Made by a program: the position numbers and the translations under genes | Assembly: GCA_964518595.1 (NCBI GenBank) | Contig: CAZFHA010000025.1 | Span: forward strand, 1-57,150 | DNA: 57,150 bases | Reading direction: 5' to 3' | Origin: CAZFHA01 sp964518595 | GTDB taxonomy: Bacteria; Bacillota; Clostridia; Saccharofermentanales; Saccharofermentanaceae | Notes under the pieces: generated by a model | The model's database searches: none | Told to the model about the DNA's origin: nothing | What the model saw: the letters and a program-made list of their open reading frames with translations, nothing else | Shown here: positions 1 to 8,919 of the stretch, in pieces | Layout: each line of letters starts with the position of its first letter | Position numbering within the stretch: the first letter of the stretch is position 1

Positions 1-150
1 TTCCTTTTACATGGAGCTTACTTTTGCAATCTGGATTTTACCTTTTCAAGTGACCTTTAGTCGGAATTAATAATTTTAGTTCATAGCAGTAATGAATCTC
101 AGCGGAAACCTACTTTTGAAAATCAACTCTGAGATGCTCAGAAAACCAAT

Positions 151-597
151 TTAGTCCTCAGGTTTAAGGAATAACCGAAAATAACTAACCGATTCATCTC
201 CCCCATTGCCTTGTAATGAATAGCGTAGATATAAAGCGCTCTCTGGCCAAGCTGTGCCTAACCAATCTGATAAGACTTGAAACTTTTCTACGACGAACTC
301 CATTTCCAGCTGACCATGAGGAGTATCTATTCTGCCAAAGGATGGTTCGTCAGAAGAAAAGGATAGTTTCATAGCGTACTCTCCCTGACGATGAATCGAC
401 AAAATCTTAGCTTCATATTCATAAGTTAGGGCGTAATGTGCCCCCTCTTCTTCCTCGGTCATGGGCGGTTGCCACCAAGTAAGCAAAAAGCCTTCTTCGC
501 CTCTTGCCCACTGCCCCTTGAGGGATATACCTTCTTGTCCCAGCCAGGAACTCTCTAAATGAATCTTAACTTTCAATTCTTGCTGCATACTCTTCAA
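151..597 (-). CDS. DUF1934-family beta-barrel protein
   Basis: A 148-aa soluble protein with no signal peptide or membrane segment. Its length, its alternating strand-like pattern and conserved-looking segments (ISLKGQW near the start, HRQGEY, TPHGQLEMEF, LRYSL near the end) fit the small calycin-like DUF1934 (YwiB-type) family, whose function is unknown. It is the last gene of a ddl-murI-DUF1934 run and its start overlaps the end of murI by 32 bp, so it is probably translationally coupled to cell-wall precursor genes. A second Met (residue 4) is an alternative start. The family call rests on pattern resemblance only. Confidence 0.7.
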   Translation of the reverse strand: MKSMQQELKVKIHLESSWLGQEGISLKGQWARGEEGFLLTWWQPPMTEEEEGAHYALTYEYEAKILSIHRQGEYAMKLSFSSDEPSFGRIDTPHGQLEMEFVVEKFQVLSDWLGTAWPESALYLRYSLQGNGGDESVSYFRLFLKPED

Positions 598-1486
598 TCC
601 TTACTTGTGTAACCGGTCGTTCCCAATTCTCGCCTAAAAAAGTGGCCATAACTTCAGAAAACAGTCTGGGCTCATCACTGCTATAAAACTTTTGCCAAGG
701 TTTTTCCTGATCCGACAAGTCAAAGCGCAATAAGCCGCCCTGGGTCAAGGTAGCTTTCACTACCTCTGCCACAGCCGCCCCAGAGTTCACTAACTTGACC
801 GAATCACCACAGACTTTTGAAAGCGTATGGCTAAGCAGGGGATAGTGGGTGCAGCCAAGAACTAAAGTATCAATGTTCTGTTCTAGCAGCGGCTGTAAAT
901 ACTCTCTGGCTGTAAGCTCGGCAATAGGATGATCCCACCAACCTTCTTCAGCCAAAGAAACAAAAAGCGGACAAGGGGTCTGTTCAACTAAAAGCTGATT
1001 TTCATCAAAGTCCAGTTGTCCCTTGGTCTTGAGTCGTTCTACTTCACGATGGACAGCGGCCTTGTAGATGCCGCTATTTACCGTGGCTCGCGTGGCAATA
1101 ATACCAATTCGTCCGGAAGTACTCTCCACCGCTGCTAAGGCGGCACCAGGTGAAATAACCTCTACCACTGGCACTGGAGAATTGGCCTTAACAGCTTCAT
1201 AAGCATGAGCACTGGCAGAATTACAGGCGATTACTATCATCTTAACATTTTGGCTAAGGAGAAACCGTAAAATCTGCAGGGAATAGGTAACGATAGTATC
1301 ATGAGACTTACTGCCATAGGGTGTACGCCCACAATCCCCAAAATAAATCGTGTTTTCATTGGGCAGCACACGCCAAATTTCTTTTAAAACGGTCAGCCCC
1401 CCTATACCGGAATCAAACACACCAATGGGTCTGCTGTCACCGGTAGCTTTAACACCGAAATCTAAAGGTAGGATTTCTGGACACAT
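566..1486 (-). CDS. murI: Glutamate racemase
   Basis: Interconverts L- and D-glutamate to supply D-Glu for peptidoglycan. The 306-aa protein has the family signatures: GVFDSGIGGLTVL (residues 22-34, with the catalytic-site Asp25-Ser26), YFGDCGRTPYG, ACNSASA with the first catalytic Cys, and LGCTHYPLL with the second catalytic Cys and its His. There is an unusual 19-residue N-terminal extension before the first strand. The ATG shares one base with the TAA stop of ddl (TAATG), which supports this start and tight coupling. Cytoplasmic; Asp/Glu racemase superfamily. Confidence 0.95.
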   Translation of the reverse strand: MCPEILPLDFGVKATGDSRPIGVFDSGIGGLTVLKEIWRVLPNENTIYFGDCGRTPYGSKSHDTIVTYSLQILRFLLSQNVKMIVIACNSASAHAYEAVKANSPVPVVEVISPGAALAAVESTSGRIGIIATRATVNSGIYKAAVHREVERLKTKGQLDFDENQLLVEQTPCPLFVSLAEEGWWDHPIAELTAREYLQPLLEQNIDTLVLGCTHYPLLSHTLSKVCGDSVKLVNSGAAVAEVVKATLTQGGLLRFDLSDQEKPWQKFYSSDEPRLFSEVMATFLGENWERPVTQVRIEEYAARIES

Positions 1487-2577
1487 TACACTATCTCCAA
1501 TCGCTTTTTTCGCTCCGCCTCTAAAAAAGCCAATTCTACCAACTGAGATACCAGTTCAGACAAAGTAAGTCCAGAAACTTCCCAGGCCTTGGGGTAAAGG
1601 CTAATGGGGGTAAATCCCGGTAAGGTGTTAATCTCATTCAGATAAAGCTGCCCATTTTTACGATCTAAGAAGAAATCTACCCGGGAAAGCCCTTTGGCAT
1701 TGGACAGCAAGTAAGCCTTTATTGCTAAAGCTCTAACCTCAGCCATGAGGCTCTCGCTAATCTGGGCAGGCAAAAAGATATTGGCTCCCTCATCACTAAA
1801 ATATTTCGTCTGGTAGTCATAGAAAGGCACAGAACTGTTGGTAGAAATTTCTCCAGCCAAAGAAGCCCTAGGCGATTCATTGCCCAAAACAGCTACTTCA
1901 ATTTCGCGTGCGTCAATATATTCTTCAATTATGACTTGGTAGTCATACGCCGAAACTTGAACCAGAGCCGTTTTTAATGTGGCCAAATCATCTGCCCGCA
2001 TAGTTCCCACCGAAGAGCCACCATTAGCAGGCTTTAGAAAACAGGGCAAACCAATTTCAGCTATAATTTGAGCACTTATAGCTGCCGTATTTAGCCTGAT
2101 TTCATCCCGATTAAAGGTCATAAAACGGCACTGGGGCAGCCCTGCTGCGGCAAATAAATTCTTGGCGTATAATTTATCCATTAGAATTGCAGAAGCTAAG
2201 ACACCAGAACCCACATAGGGAATGCCGCTCAATTCCAGAAGTCCCTGTAAAGAACCGTCTTCACAGTTAATACCATGAACAGCCGGAAAAACCACATCTG
2301 GTAGCTCCCCATCGCAGGCCGCCTGTAAAAACTGCTTTACCGACAGCCCTTGACTCGAGGCAAGAGGCAGACTCACCAATTGACCATGCCACTTCATGTC
2401 ACGAATATCTTCCAAAGAACCGTTAAATCGCCCCCAGTTCCCTGTGGGCTCAATACCTACCGGTATAACTTTATATCCTGCCTCTGTCAGTCCGGAAATG
2501 ATATTATAGGCTGAGCGGCAAGAAACCAGATGTTCGGTGGAAACACCACCGAAGGGCACCATAATTATTTTTGTCAT
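1486..2577 (-). CDS. ddl: D-alanine--D-alanine ligase
   Basis: ATP-dependent ligase making the D-Ala-D-Ala dipeptide of peptidoglycan stem peptides. The 363-aa ATP-grasp protein shows FGGVSTEHLVS at the N-terminus, the GSGVLASAILMDK segment, KPANGGSSVG (ATP loop), EEYIDAREIEVAV, and the metal/substrate motif RVDFFLD followed by NEINTLPGFT. The loop residues FYDYQTKY match normal D-Ala-D-Ala ligases, and I see nothing that suggests D-Ala-D-Lac specificity. It is the first gene of a three-gene minus-strand operon with murI and the DUF1934 gene. AAGGAG lies upstream of the ATG. Confidence 0.95.
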   Translation of the reverse strand: MTKIIMVPFGGVSTEHLVSCRSAYNIISGLTEAGYKVIPVGIEPTGNWGRFNGSLEDIRDMKWHGQLVSLPLASSQGLSVKQFLQAACDGELPDVVFPAVHGINCEDGSLQGLLELSGIPYVGSGVLASAILMDKLYAKNLFAAAGLPQCRFMTFNRDEIRLNTAAISAQIIAEIGLPCFLKPANGGSSVGTMRADDLATLKTALVQVSAYDYQVIIEEYIDAREIEVAVLGNESPRASLAGEISTNSSVPFYDYQTKYFSDEGANIFLPAQISESLMAEVRALAIKAYLLSNAKGLSRVDFFLDRKNGQLYLNEINTLPGFTPISLYPKAWEVSGLTLSELVSQLVELAFLEAERKKRLEIV

Positions 2578-2734
2578 ACTTCAGGTCTCCTTATATTTGA
2601 CAAATAAAAACCATTCTATCACGAAAAAACCCCCTTGGGTATCGACCCATAAGTAAAACATCTGTTACAATGGTGCTTTAAAAGTAAAGCTATCAATAAA
2701 TAATGGATTCTGCAGGCAGAAAGAAAAGAGAAAT

Positions 2735-3721
2735 ATGAAAGCATTTATTGTTCCTTCAGACAAAGACGGCAAGAAAGTTATCCGTGTGGCTTTAGCCCAA
2801 TACGATACTTTGACTTTGCCAACGCTACAGCGAGCGTTAAAACACAAAGATATTAGGGTTAATGGTAAGCGTATCTCTCAAGATATAGCCGTAGCGGAGG
2901 GAGATCGCGTGGAGTTATGGTTGCCGGAAGAAGTCTTTGCACCGCCTTCCGTTTCACCTTATCAAGGCTCAGATTTTAAGGTTGTTTTTGAAAGCGACCA
3001 ACTGCTTTTAGTCAATAAACGTCAAGGATTAGCGGTTCATTCCGGTCGGGGAACCTCCGGTCCGACCCTCATCGACATTGTTCGTCAGGAGCAGCGCAAC
3101 CCTAACATTGATCTTTGCCACCGTATTGACATGAATACCGGTGGATTGGTTTTATTGGCTAAGAATAAAAATAGCCTTGAACATGCTAACCAGCTATTTA
3201 AGCAGAATCTAGTCACGAAGCGCTACCGCTGCTTAGTGAGAGGCGTCCCTACTGTAGGAGAAGCCGCCTTATGTAGCGATGACACTATTATGAAGGAAGT
3301 TCGTGCTTTTTTAGAGAAACCAGCCAAAGGAAATGTTTTTATTCATGATGCAGAAAAACCGGGAGACCTGCCAATAATCACCCGCTATCGAGTCCTCCAA
3401 GTAATTTCTGGCGGTCCGGATAAAGAGGATATTTCTGAGTTAGAAGTTGAATTGGTTACAGGGCGCACCCATCAAATCCGTGCCCACATGGCTCACCTGG
3501 GTCATCCTATCCTTGGAGACGGCAATTACGGAAGAAATGCTTATAACCAGTGGTTCAAAACTAAAAATGGCAGCAAAGTCCGCTATCAGCAACTCTTTGC
3601 TACCACTCTATTGTTCTCGGCGATTCCTAAGGACAATCTTCATCATGCCTTAGCCCATAGAAAATTTTCGATTATACCGCGCTATGACATTGAACTTGAT
3701 TTTAAAGCTGTAGAAGAGTAG
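2735..3721 (+). CDS. RluA-family 23S rRNA pseudouridine synthase
   Basis: Isomerises specific uridines in rRNA. The 328-aa protein has an N-terminal S4 RNA-binding domain (about residues 13-65, including LPTLQRALKHKDIRVNGKRI) followed by the RluA catalytic domain. The catalytic Asp sits in HRIDMNTGGLVLLAKN, and the C-terminal signature RTHQIRAHMAHLGHPILGDGNYG is present. Sequence alone does not tell RluC, RluD or another subgroup apart. It converges on proS, and its stop codon lies inside a 26-bp palindrome shared with the proS stop. AGAAAAGAGAAAT precedes the ATG as a modest ribosome binding site. Confidence 0.9.
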   Translation: MKAFIVPSDKDGKKVIRVALAQYDTLTLPTLQRALKHKDIRVNGKRISQDIAVAEGDRVELWLPEEVFAPPSVSPYQGSDFKVVFESDQLLLVNKRQGLAVHSGRGTSGPTLIDIVRQEQRNPNIDLCHRIDMNTGGLVLLAKNKNSLEHANQLFKQNLVTKRYRCLVRGVPTVGEAALCSDDTIMKEVRAFLEKPAKGNVFIHDAEKPGDLPIITRYRVLQVISGGPDKEDISELEVELVTGRTHQIRAHMAHLGHPILGDGNYGRNAYNQWFKTKNGSKVRYQQLFATTLLFSAIPKDNLHHALAHRKFSIIPRYDIELDFKAVEE

Positions 3722-3743
3722 TAAGGGATTAATCCCTTACTAC
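3718..3743. repeat. 26-bp perfect palindrome holding both stop codons
   Basis: GTAGTAAGGGATT followed by its exact reverse complement spans the junction of two convergent genes. The TAG stop of the pseudouridine synthase (3719-3721) and the TAG stop of proS (3742-3740) are mirror images within it. It probably folds as a hairpin in both transcripts and could act as a bidirectional 3' end, although there is no clean T-tract on either side. Confidence 0.8.
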
Positions 3744-5446
3744 ATTCCCTCTTCAATCAAAGTTGTACAAGCGGTAATAGCCTCTGTAGCCGTCTTCTCC
3801 CAAACCTCGCCACTCTTTCTATCCTTCAGTTCTACAATGCCATCTTTGGCCTTCCGCCCAACGGTAATTCGCAGGGGGATACCGATCAGGTCCGCATCCT
3901 TAAACTTCACACCGGGCCGCTCTTCGCGGTCATCCAAGAGCACTTCAATGCCTTGCTCTTGTAACTTTTGATAGATTTCTTCACTCAAAGCAAGAATCTC
4001 TTGATCCGCTGTGTTGGTAGGGATAAGAATGACATGATAAGGGGCTATAGCCATTGGCCAAATGATACCATTCTCGTCATGATGCTGTTCAATAACCGCC
4101 GCCAAAGTCCGCCCGACACCAATACCATAGCAGCCCATAATCATTGGCTTTTCTTGGCCCTTTTGGTCAAGAAAATTACAGCTTAAAGCTTCAGAGTACT
4201 TTGTTCCCAGCTTAAAAATATGTCCCACTTCGACTCCACGACAGGTATGTAAGGGTTTCTGGCAAAGGGGGCATAAATCCCCGGCTGCCACCTTGCGGAT
4301 ATCCACAAAGCTGGGAGCAGGAAAATCTCGGTCCAGCTTAGCATGGCAATAATGGAAGTCCGCTTCATTAGCGCCTAAGATAAAGTCAGTCATCTGGGCA
4401 ACTTCCAAATCGGCAATAATTTTAATATCCTTTTTCAAGCCGATAGGTCCAGCAAACCCCGTCGGAGCACCGGTAATTTCCTCAACGGTATGGGGATCTG
4501 CCAAAGTTAATTCTAAGGCATCAAAATAATTAGCCAACTTCGTTTCATTAACTTCTCTGTCTCCCCGAATGAGGACTGCAACGGGCTGTCCGTCAACCAA
4601 GTAAAGCAAAGTCTTAACAAATTGATCCGCTGTAGTAGCAAAAAAGCTCACCAACTCATCAATAGTCTTGATATTGGGGGTAGAAACCTTTTCCAACGCC
4701 GAAACAGCCTTTTCCTCTGACTTCGGTATAAAGCTTGTAGCCTTTTCTTCATTGGCTGCATAGCCACAGCTATCACAATAAATAACGGCATCCTCTCCTA
4801 CCTCTGACTTGACCATAAATTCCTGAGATCCTGAGCCCCCCATAGCTCCCGAATCTGCGTCTACTAAAATATAGTCTAATTGACAACGGTCAAAGATGCG
4901 GCAATAGGCCTTATGCATAGCCTGGTAGGAAATATCCAGCCCTTCTTCATCCACATCAAAGCTATAGGCATCTTTCATCACAAATTCCCGGCCACGCATT
5001 ATCCCAAAACGAGGGCGTTTTTCATCCCTGTACTTATGCTGAATCTGATAGAGTGTAACCGGAAGCTGACGATAGGAACGAATATTATCCCTGACGGTTT
5101 CCGTAAAAGGCTCTTCATGAGTAGGGCCTAAACAGAACTGACGTCCGCCCCGATCTGTAAGCCGAAACATTTCCGGTCCAAACTTCTCCCACCGCCCTGA
5201 AGCCATATATACTTCTGCCGGTAGTATTGCCGGCATAATCAGTTCTTGAGCTCCGGAGCGATCCATCTCCTCCCGAACAATATTTTCAACTTTACGAAAG
5301 CTTCTATAGCCTAGAGGCAAAAAACCATAAACCCCCGACGCTACTTTGCGCATCAACCCCGCCCTTAACATAAGCCGATGGCTGGCAATTTCTGCATCTG
5401 CCGGAACCTCTCGCTGGGTAGACATAAACAGTTTGGAAACTCGCAT
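3740..5446 (-). CDS. proS: Prolyl-tRNA synthetase (bacterial type)
   Basis: Charges tRNA-Pro. At 568 aa it has the standard bacterial length. Visible marks are the N-terminal LPLGYR region, class II motif 2 (YRDEKRPRFGIMRGREFVMKDAYSF is the surrounding block), an inserted Ybak-like editing domain at roughly residues 230-390 (KTLLYLVDGQPVAVLIRGD, then GPIGLKKDIKIIAD), motif 3 (GVGRTLAAVIEQHHDENG) and the C-terminal anticodon-binding domain (DDREERPGVKFKDADLIGIP). A strong promoter lies directly upstream with a short leader, so there is no room for a T-box. GGGAGAAAGC precedes the ATG. Confidence 0.96.
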   Translation of the reverse strand: MRVSKLFMSTQREVPADAEIASHRLMLRAGLMRKVASGVYGFLPLGYRSFRKVENIVREEMDRSGAQELIMPAILPAEVYMASGRWEKFGPEMFRLTDRGGRQFCLGPTHEEPFTETVRDNIRSYRQLPVTLYQIQHKYRDEKRPRFGIMRGREFVMKDAYSFDVDEEGLDISYQAMHKAYCRIFDRCQLDYILVDADSGAMGGSGSQEFMVKSEVGEDAVIYCDSCGYAANEEKATSFIPKSEEKAVSALEKVSTPNIKTIDELVSFFATTADQFVKTLLYLVDGQPVAVLIRGDREVNETKLANYFDALELTLADPHTVEEITGAPTGFAGPIGLKKDIKIIADLEVAQMTDFILGANEADFHYCHAKLDRDFPAPSFVDIRKVAAGDLCPLCQKPLHTCRGVEVGHIFKLGTKYSEALSCNFLDQKGQEKPMIMGCYGIGVGRTLAAVIEQHHDENGIIWPMAIAPYHVILIPTNTADQEILALSEEIYQKLQEQGIEVLLDDREERPGVKFKDADLIGIPLRITVGRKAKDGIVELKDRKSGEVWEKTATEAITACTTLIEEGM

Positions 5447-5498
5447 GCTTTCTCCCGCCCTTCTTTTCTAAAAAATCCTTTTCATGTAAATATAAAAA

Positions 5499-5527
5499 AG
5501 TATACGTTCTGGTCATATCGATGTCAA
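5499..5527 (-). promoter_or_regulatory. proS promoter (sigma-A type)
   Basis: On the minus strand TTGACA (5527-5522), a 17-bp spacer and TATACT (5504-5499) form a near-consensus housekeeping promoter about 55 bp upstream of proS. Confidence 0.75.
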
Positions 5528-5611
5528 ATCCTTACTTATTATGAAGGAGTTGCCCTGTAAGTGACTTTTCTATATACTAGTCTATTATTAAACAATTTGT
5601 AAGGAGCGCTT

Positions 5612-6934
5612 ATGACTCAGGAAACTGATCTTAAACTTAAGAAACTCCCTTTCTACAGGCGTCCCAGTTCCTTTGTAGCATTCTTCTGTATTATGCTGAT
5701 AGGAACAGGTCTTTATACTCTATACTTATTGGTTGCAACTTCAGTGGGGGAACAATACAGCATTTTTTTTGGCGGCCCTTATTCGCCAGATACTTTTATG
5801 GATTTTTTCAATGTCCTAAAGTACATCTCCGGTCGTAATCCTTATCATTACACCGAGTATTTTAGCCTGGCGGAAAAAGCCTATCCTCCGCTGGCGTACT
5901 TGCTCTTGTATCCCTTTTCACAACTCTTTGATTACGCCAATAATACGCCACCTTACGCACGTGGTAGTCAGTTTGGATTGATGTCGGCAGTTTTTTATGT
6001 TGGAGCTTCATCCTTATTACTATTTCTCTTGATTTATCATTACAAAAAAGGGACAGGAGTTTCCAAAACCTTAACCGTTATTGCACTGGGGCTATCTGGG
6101 GTATTCTTATTTTCTTTGGAGAGAGCCAACACGGTTATGCTTACTGCGGTATTTCTGGGAGCCTTCTTATTCTGGTATGACTCCCCTAATAAGTGGCTGC
6201 GGGAGCTATCCTATATGGCCTTGGCTTGTGCCGCTGCCCTAAAGGTATATCCGGTAATCTTTGGCATACTGCTACTGAAAGACCGGCGCTGGTTTGCGGC
6301 GGGGCGTACCATGGTATATGGTGCAATGGCATTTTTTCTGCCCTTTTTATTCTTTGAAGGTGGCTTTAGTAACTTTAGCCAACTGCTTAGTAATGTAGAT
6401 GCTAACAGTGAAGCCTACCGCTTTGTTGCGCCTACCTATCGTTTTGGCTGGTTAGCCTTTCACCTTTGGAACAACCCGGAGCATCCCCATTATGAGTCCT
6501 GGATTCTGGTAGGAAATGTTCTATTAGTATTAGGAACCGTTCTGTGCCTTTTATTTAAGCAAAATTGGAAAGCTGTAACTTTACTGACTTGCGCTTTAGT
6601 TGCAACCCCTGTTAATAGTGCCTATTATTGCGGCTTGTACTTTTTCCCTGCGATCATCTTATTCTTGAACGCCCGAGAGCATCGTCTGATGGATTGGCTC
6701 TACATGATAGCCTTTCTTCTTATTCTAAATCCCTACCAAATTATTCATGAGAACACGCCTATTACTGTTCCCATCGCTAACATTGCGCTGTTAATCATGT
6801 TCCTACTCTTGATTCTGGAAACCTTCTTTTACTTGGGCAAATTACTTTTCAAAAAATACCGACGACTCTTCCACCCCGAAAAAATAAGAGAGGATAGCCC
6901 CCAAATTTTATTCGACTCTTCCGGTAGCAAATAA
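5612..6934 (+). CDS. GT87-like (DUF2029) polytopic membrane glycosyltransferase
   Basis: A 440-aa integral membrane protein with about ten hydrophobic segments. Family-like marks are an Asp in the first extracytoplasmic loop (PYSPDTFMDF, about residues 57-65), a YPPLAYLLLYP block (91-101), LERAN (169-173) and AALKVYPVIFGILLLKDRR (208-226). This pattern matches polyprenyl-phosphate-sugar-dependent GT-C enzymes such as GT87 mannosyltransferases. The sugar donor and acceptor are unknown. It stands alone, with its own AAGGAGCG ribosome binding site and a strong terminator downstream. The fold class is fairly sure and the exact family is moderately sure. Confidence 0.7.
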   Translation: MTQETDLKLKKLPFYRRPSSFVAFFCIMLIGTGLYTLYLLVATSVGEQYSIFFGGPYSPDTFMDFFNVLKYISGRNPYHYTEYFSLAEKAYPPLAYLLLYPFSQLFDYANNTPPYARGSQFGLMSAVFYVGASSLLLFLLIYHYKKGTGVSKTLTVIALGLSGVFLFSLERANTVMLTAVFLGAFLFWYDSPNKWLRELSYMALACAAALKVYPVIFGILLLKDRRWFAAGRTMVYGAMAFFLPFLFFEGGFSNFSQLLSNVDANSEAYRFVAPTYRFGWLAFHLWNNPEHPHYESWILVGNVLLVLGTVLCLLFKQNWKAVTLLTCALVATPVNSAYYCGLYFFPAIILFLNAREHRLMDWLYMIAFLLILNPYQIIHENTPITVPIANIALLIMFLLLILETFFYLGKLLFKKYRRLFHPEKIREDSPQILFDSSGSK

Positions 6935-6970
6935 AATTTTCGACTTGTATGGCTTAATTTATTACCCACC

Positions 6971-7010
6971 ATGATAAAGGGCGTCCTCAGCCAAGGACGC
7001 CCTTTATCAT
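6971..7010. terminator. Bidirectional terminator, GT87-like gene / ECF gene
   Basis: Perfect 17-bp inverted repeat (6971-6987 with 6994-7010, arm ATGATAAAGGGCGTCCT) with a 6-nt loop, between two convergent genes. Its base is A/T-rich but it lacks a long T-run. Confidence 0.8.
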
Positions 7011-7020
7011 TCAGAAACTA

Positions 7021-7530
7021 TTATTGTATCTTTAGCCGCTTTAATAAAGGCGTCAATAGTAGAGCTATCAGTACACCGGCAGCTGCTTGACCAAGATTGG
7101 GTGGAATAGCCAAAGCAGCGGCTTCTAATCCGTACAAGAATATTTCATAAACAAAATATCCCGCAACCATTATACATTGAGCCAAAGCAAAAACTATCCC
7201 GGAGCGTAGCACCGAAGGTTTAGATTTATACAAAAGCAAGCCTGTAACCAAAGCCATAGCCCCTTTGATAAAAAAAGTTGCCGGTATGTAGATGGCGTAA
7301 CCTGCCAGCAAATCAGCTAAGGCAGAGCCAATCGCCGCTGCAAAGAAGCCCATGGGCCCCAGAACATAGCCTGTGGCCAGAACCAAACCATCCCCTAAAT
7401 GAACATAACCATATCCAACGGGTATTTTTAGCTGCGTAGCTATCAGAACGAGAGCCGCAAAAACGCCGGAATAGGTAATTTTCCGTAGAGTATGATGTCT
7501 AGGAAGTTTTGGATTTACATCGTCATTCAT
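7021..7530 (-). CDS. ECF transporter S component (substrate unknown)
   Basis: A 169-aa protein with about five to six membrane helices. It resembles substrate-binding S components of energy-coupling-factor vitamin transporters: an N-terminal helix ITYSGVFAALVLIATQLKI, then HLGDGLVLATGYVLGPMGFFAAAIGSALADLL, where the glycine/alanine-rich helix packs against the ECF module. No EcfA or EcfT genes are nearby, so it is a group II (shared module) S component. The substrate cannot be read from the sequence and the short leader shows no riboswitch. The ribosome binding site is AAGGGG. Confidence 0.8.
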   Translation of the reverse strand: MNDDVNPKLPRHHTLRKITYSGVFAALVLIATQLKIPVGYGYVHLGDGLVLATGYVLGPMGFFAAAIGSALADLLAGYAIYIPATFFIKGAMALVTGLLLYKSKPSVLRSGIVFALAQCIMVAGYFVYEIFLYGLEAAALAIPPNLGQAAAGVLIALLLTPLLKRLKIQ

Positions 7531-7591
7531 AAATAGCCCCTTACTCTTTAAAATAAAGATGAGTCAAAAATTACGCTTACACAGAAAACAA

Positions 7592-7622
7592 CCTGATGCA
7601 GATAAAATTTGTCCACATCAGG
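7592..7622 (-). terminator. Terminator downstream of ackA
   Basis: On the minus strand the arm CCTGATG, a loop of about 17 nt and CATCAGG are followed by TTGTTTTC, just past the ackA stop. The stem is short and the loop long, so this is a moderate prediction. Confidence 0.55.
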
Positions 7623-7654
7623 CTGCCAAGCATTCTACTTCATCCTAATGTCAC

Positions 7655-8860
7655 TTAGACTTGATGAGAAAGAACCCGTTCTGTCTCACGAGCAATCGCT
7701 AATTCTTCATTGGTAGGAATAACCAGTACAGAAGCCTTAGCTCCGGGAGCGGAGATATCTTTCTCTACACCACGAGCAGAATTGTTAGCCTCAGGATTAA
7801 CTGCCAGACCCATATACTCTAGGCCGGCAATAGCATCCTGACGAATAGCTGCCGTATTTTCGCCAATTCCGGCGGTAAAAATAACGGCATCAATGCCGCC
7901 CATAGCAGCTACATAAGCACCAATAAACTTCTTGCACTGATAGATAAACATATCAAGAGCAAGCCTAGCTCTTTGGTTGCCGCTATCAGCCGCTGCATAT
8001 AAATCACGGAAATCAGAAGAGACCCCGGAGATTCCCATTACACCGGACTTCTTATTCATTAAGCCATCAATTCCCTTCATGTCGAGACCTTCCTTTTCCA
8101 TAAGAAAAGTGACAATGGCAGGATCAATATCACCACAGCGAGTACCCATGCAGATACCGGCCAGAGGAGTCAATCCCATGGAGGTATCAATACACTTGCC
8201 ATTCTTAATGGCGGCAATGGAAGAACCATTTCCTAAATGACAGGTAACCAGCTTTAAATCTTCTAATGGGCGTCCCAAAAGCACGGCTGCTCTCTCCGCT
8301 ACATAGCCGTGAGAAGTTCCATGGAAACCATAGCGCCTTACACCATACTCTTCGTAGACTTCATAAGGAAGGGCATACATGTACGCCGGCTTAGGCATTG
8401 TCTGATGAAAGGCCGTATCAAAAACAGCCACTTGTGGCACGCCAGGCATAGCCGCTTCACAAGCTTCAATTCCCGTCATATTGGCAGGATTGTGCAAAGG
8501 TGCCAAGGGAAAACATACGCGGATGGCAGCCTTTACCGAAGGGGTAATCAGAACAGAGTGAGAAAACTTTTCACCGCCGTGCACAACTCTATGTCCAACA
8601 GCATCAATTTCCTCCATTGAAGCGATAACTCCATGAGTACTACTGGTCAATAGTGCCAACACCTTGTCTACCGCATCTTTGTGATTCGGTAGGTCTGTAT
8701 CAATCTGAACCTTTTCTTCACCAGCACGGACATGGACAATACAGGCATTATCAAGCCCAATTCTTTCTGCACCACCTTTGGCTAAAACCTCACCTGTTTC
8801 AGAGATTAAAAACTGATATTTAAGGGAAGAACTTCCGGCGTTAATTACTAATACTTTCAT
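7655..8860 (-). CDS. ackA: Acetate kinase
   Basis: Converts acetyl phosphate and ADP to acetate and ATP, the substrate-level phosphorylation step of acetate fermentation. The 401-aa protein has the expected length and signatures: VLVINAGSSSLKYQF at the N-terminus, GHRVVHGGEKFS, YGFHGTSHGYV, HLGNGSSIAAIKNG and the MGTRCGDIDP loop. ASKHA fold, cytoplasmic. It follows pta by 59 bp on the same strand, which is the usual pta-ackA unit. Confidence 0.97.
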   Translation of the reverse strand: MKVLVINAGSSSLKYQFLISETGEVLAKGGAERIGLDNACIVHVRAGEEKVQIDTDLPNHKDAVDKVLALLTSSTHGVIASMEEIDAVGHRVVHGGEKFSHSVLITPSVKAAIRVCFPLAPLHNPANMTGIEACEAAMPGVPQVAVFDTAFHQTMPKPAYMYALPYEVYEEYGVRRYGFHGTSHGYVAERAAVLLGRPLEDLKLVTCHLGNGSSIAAIKNGKCIDTSMGLTPLAGICMGTRCGDIDPAIVTFLMEKEGLDMKGIDGLMNKKSGVMGISGVSSDFRDLYAAADSGNQRARLALDMFIYQCKKFIGAYVAAMGGIDAVIFTAGIGENTAAIRQDAIAGLEYMGLAVNPEANNSARGVEKDISAPGAKASVLVIPTNEELAIARETERVLSHQV

Positions 8861-8919
8861 TGTATGCTCCTTTATCTGCTACATTGTGAATTGCTTCTAT
8901 ATCCAAGACAGGGTAAGAC

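Noticed and set aside
1..150. A gene fragment at the left edge.
   Set aside because: No open frame, ribosome binding site or convincing hairpin is visible; treated as intergenic sequence with nothing identified.
5447..5611. T-box leader for proS (and similarly for tyrS and serS).
   Set aside because: Clear promoters or very short leaders leave no room for a T-box, and I see no T-box core motif in these regions.
7531..7591. Riboswitch upstream of the ECF S component.
   Set aside because: The leader between the ackA terminator and the ATG is only about 60 nt and shows no known aptamer pattern.
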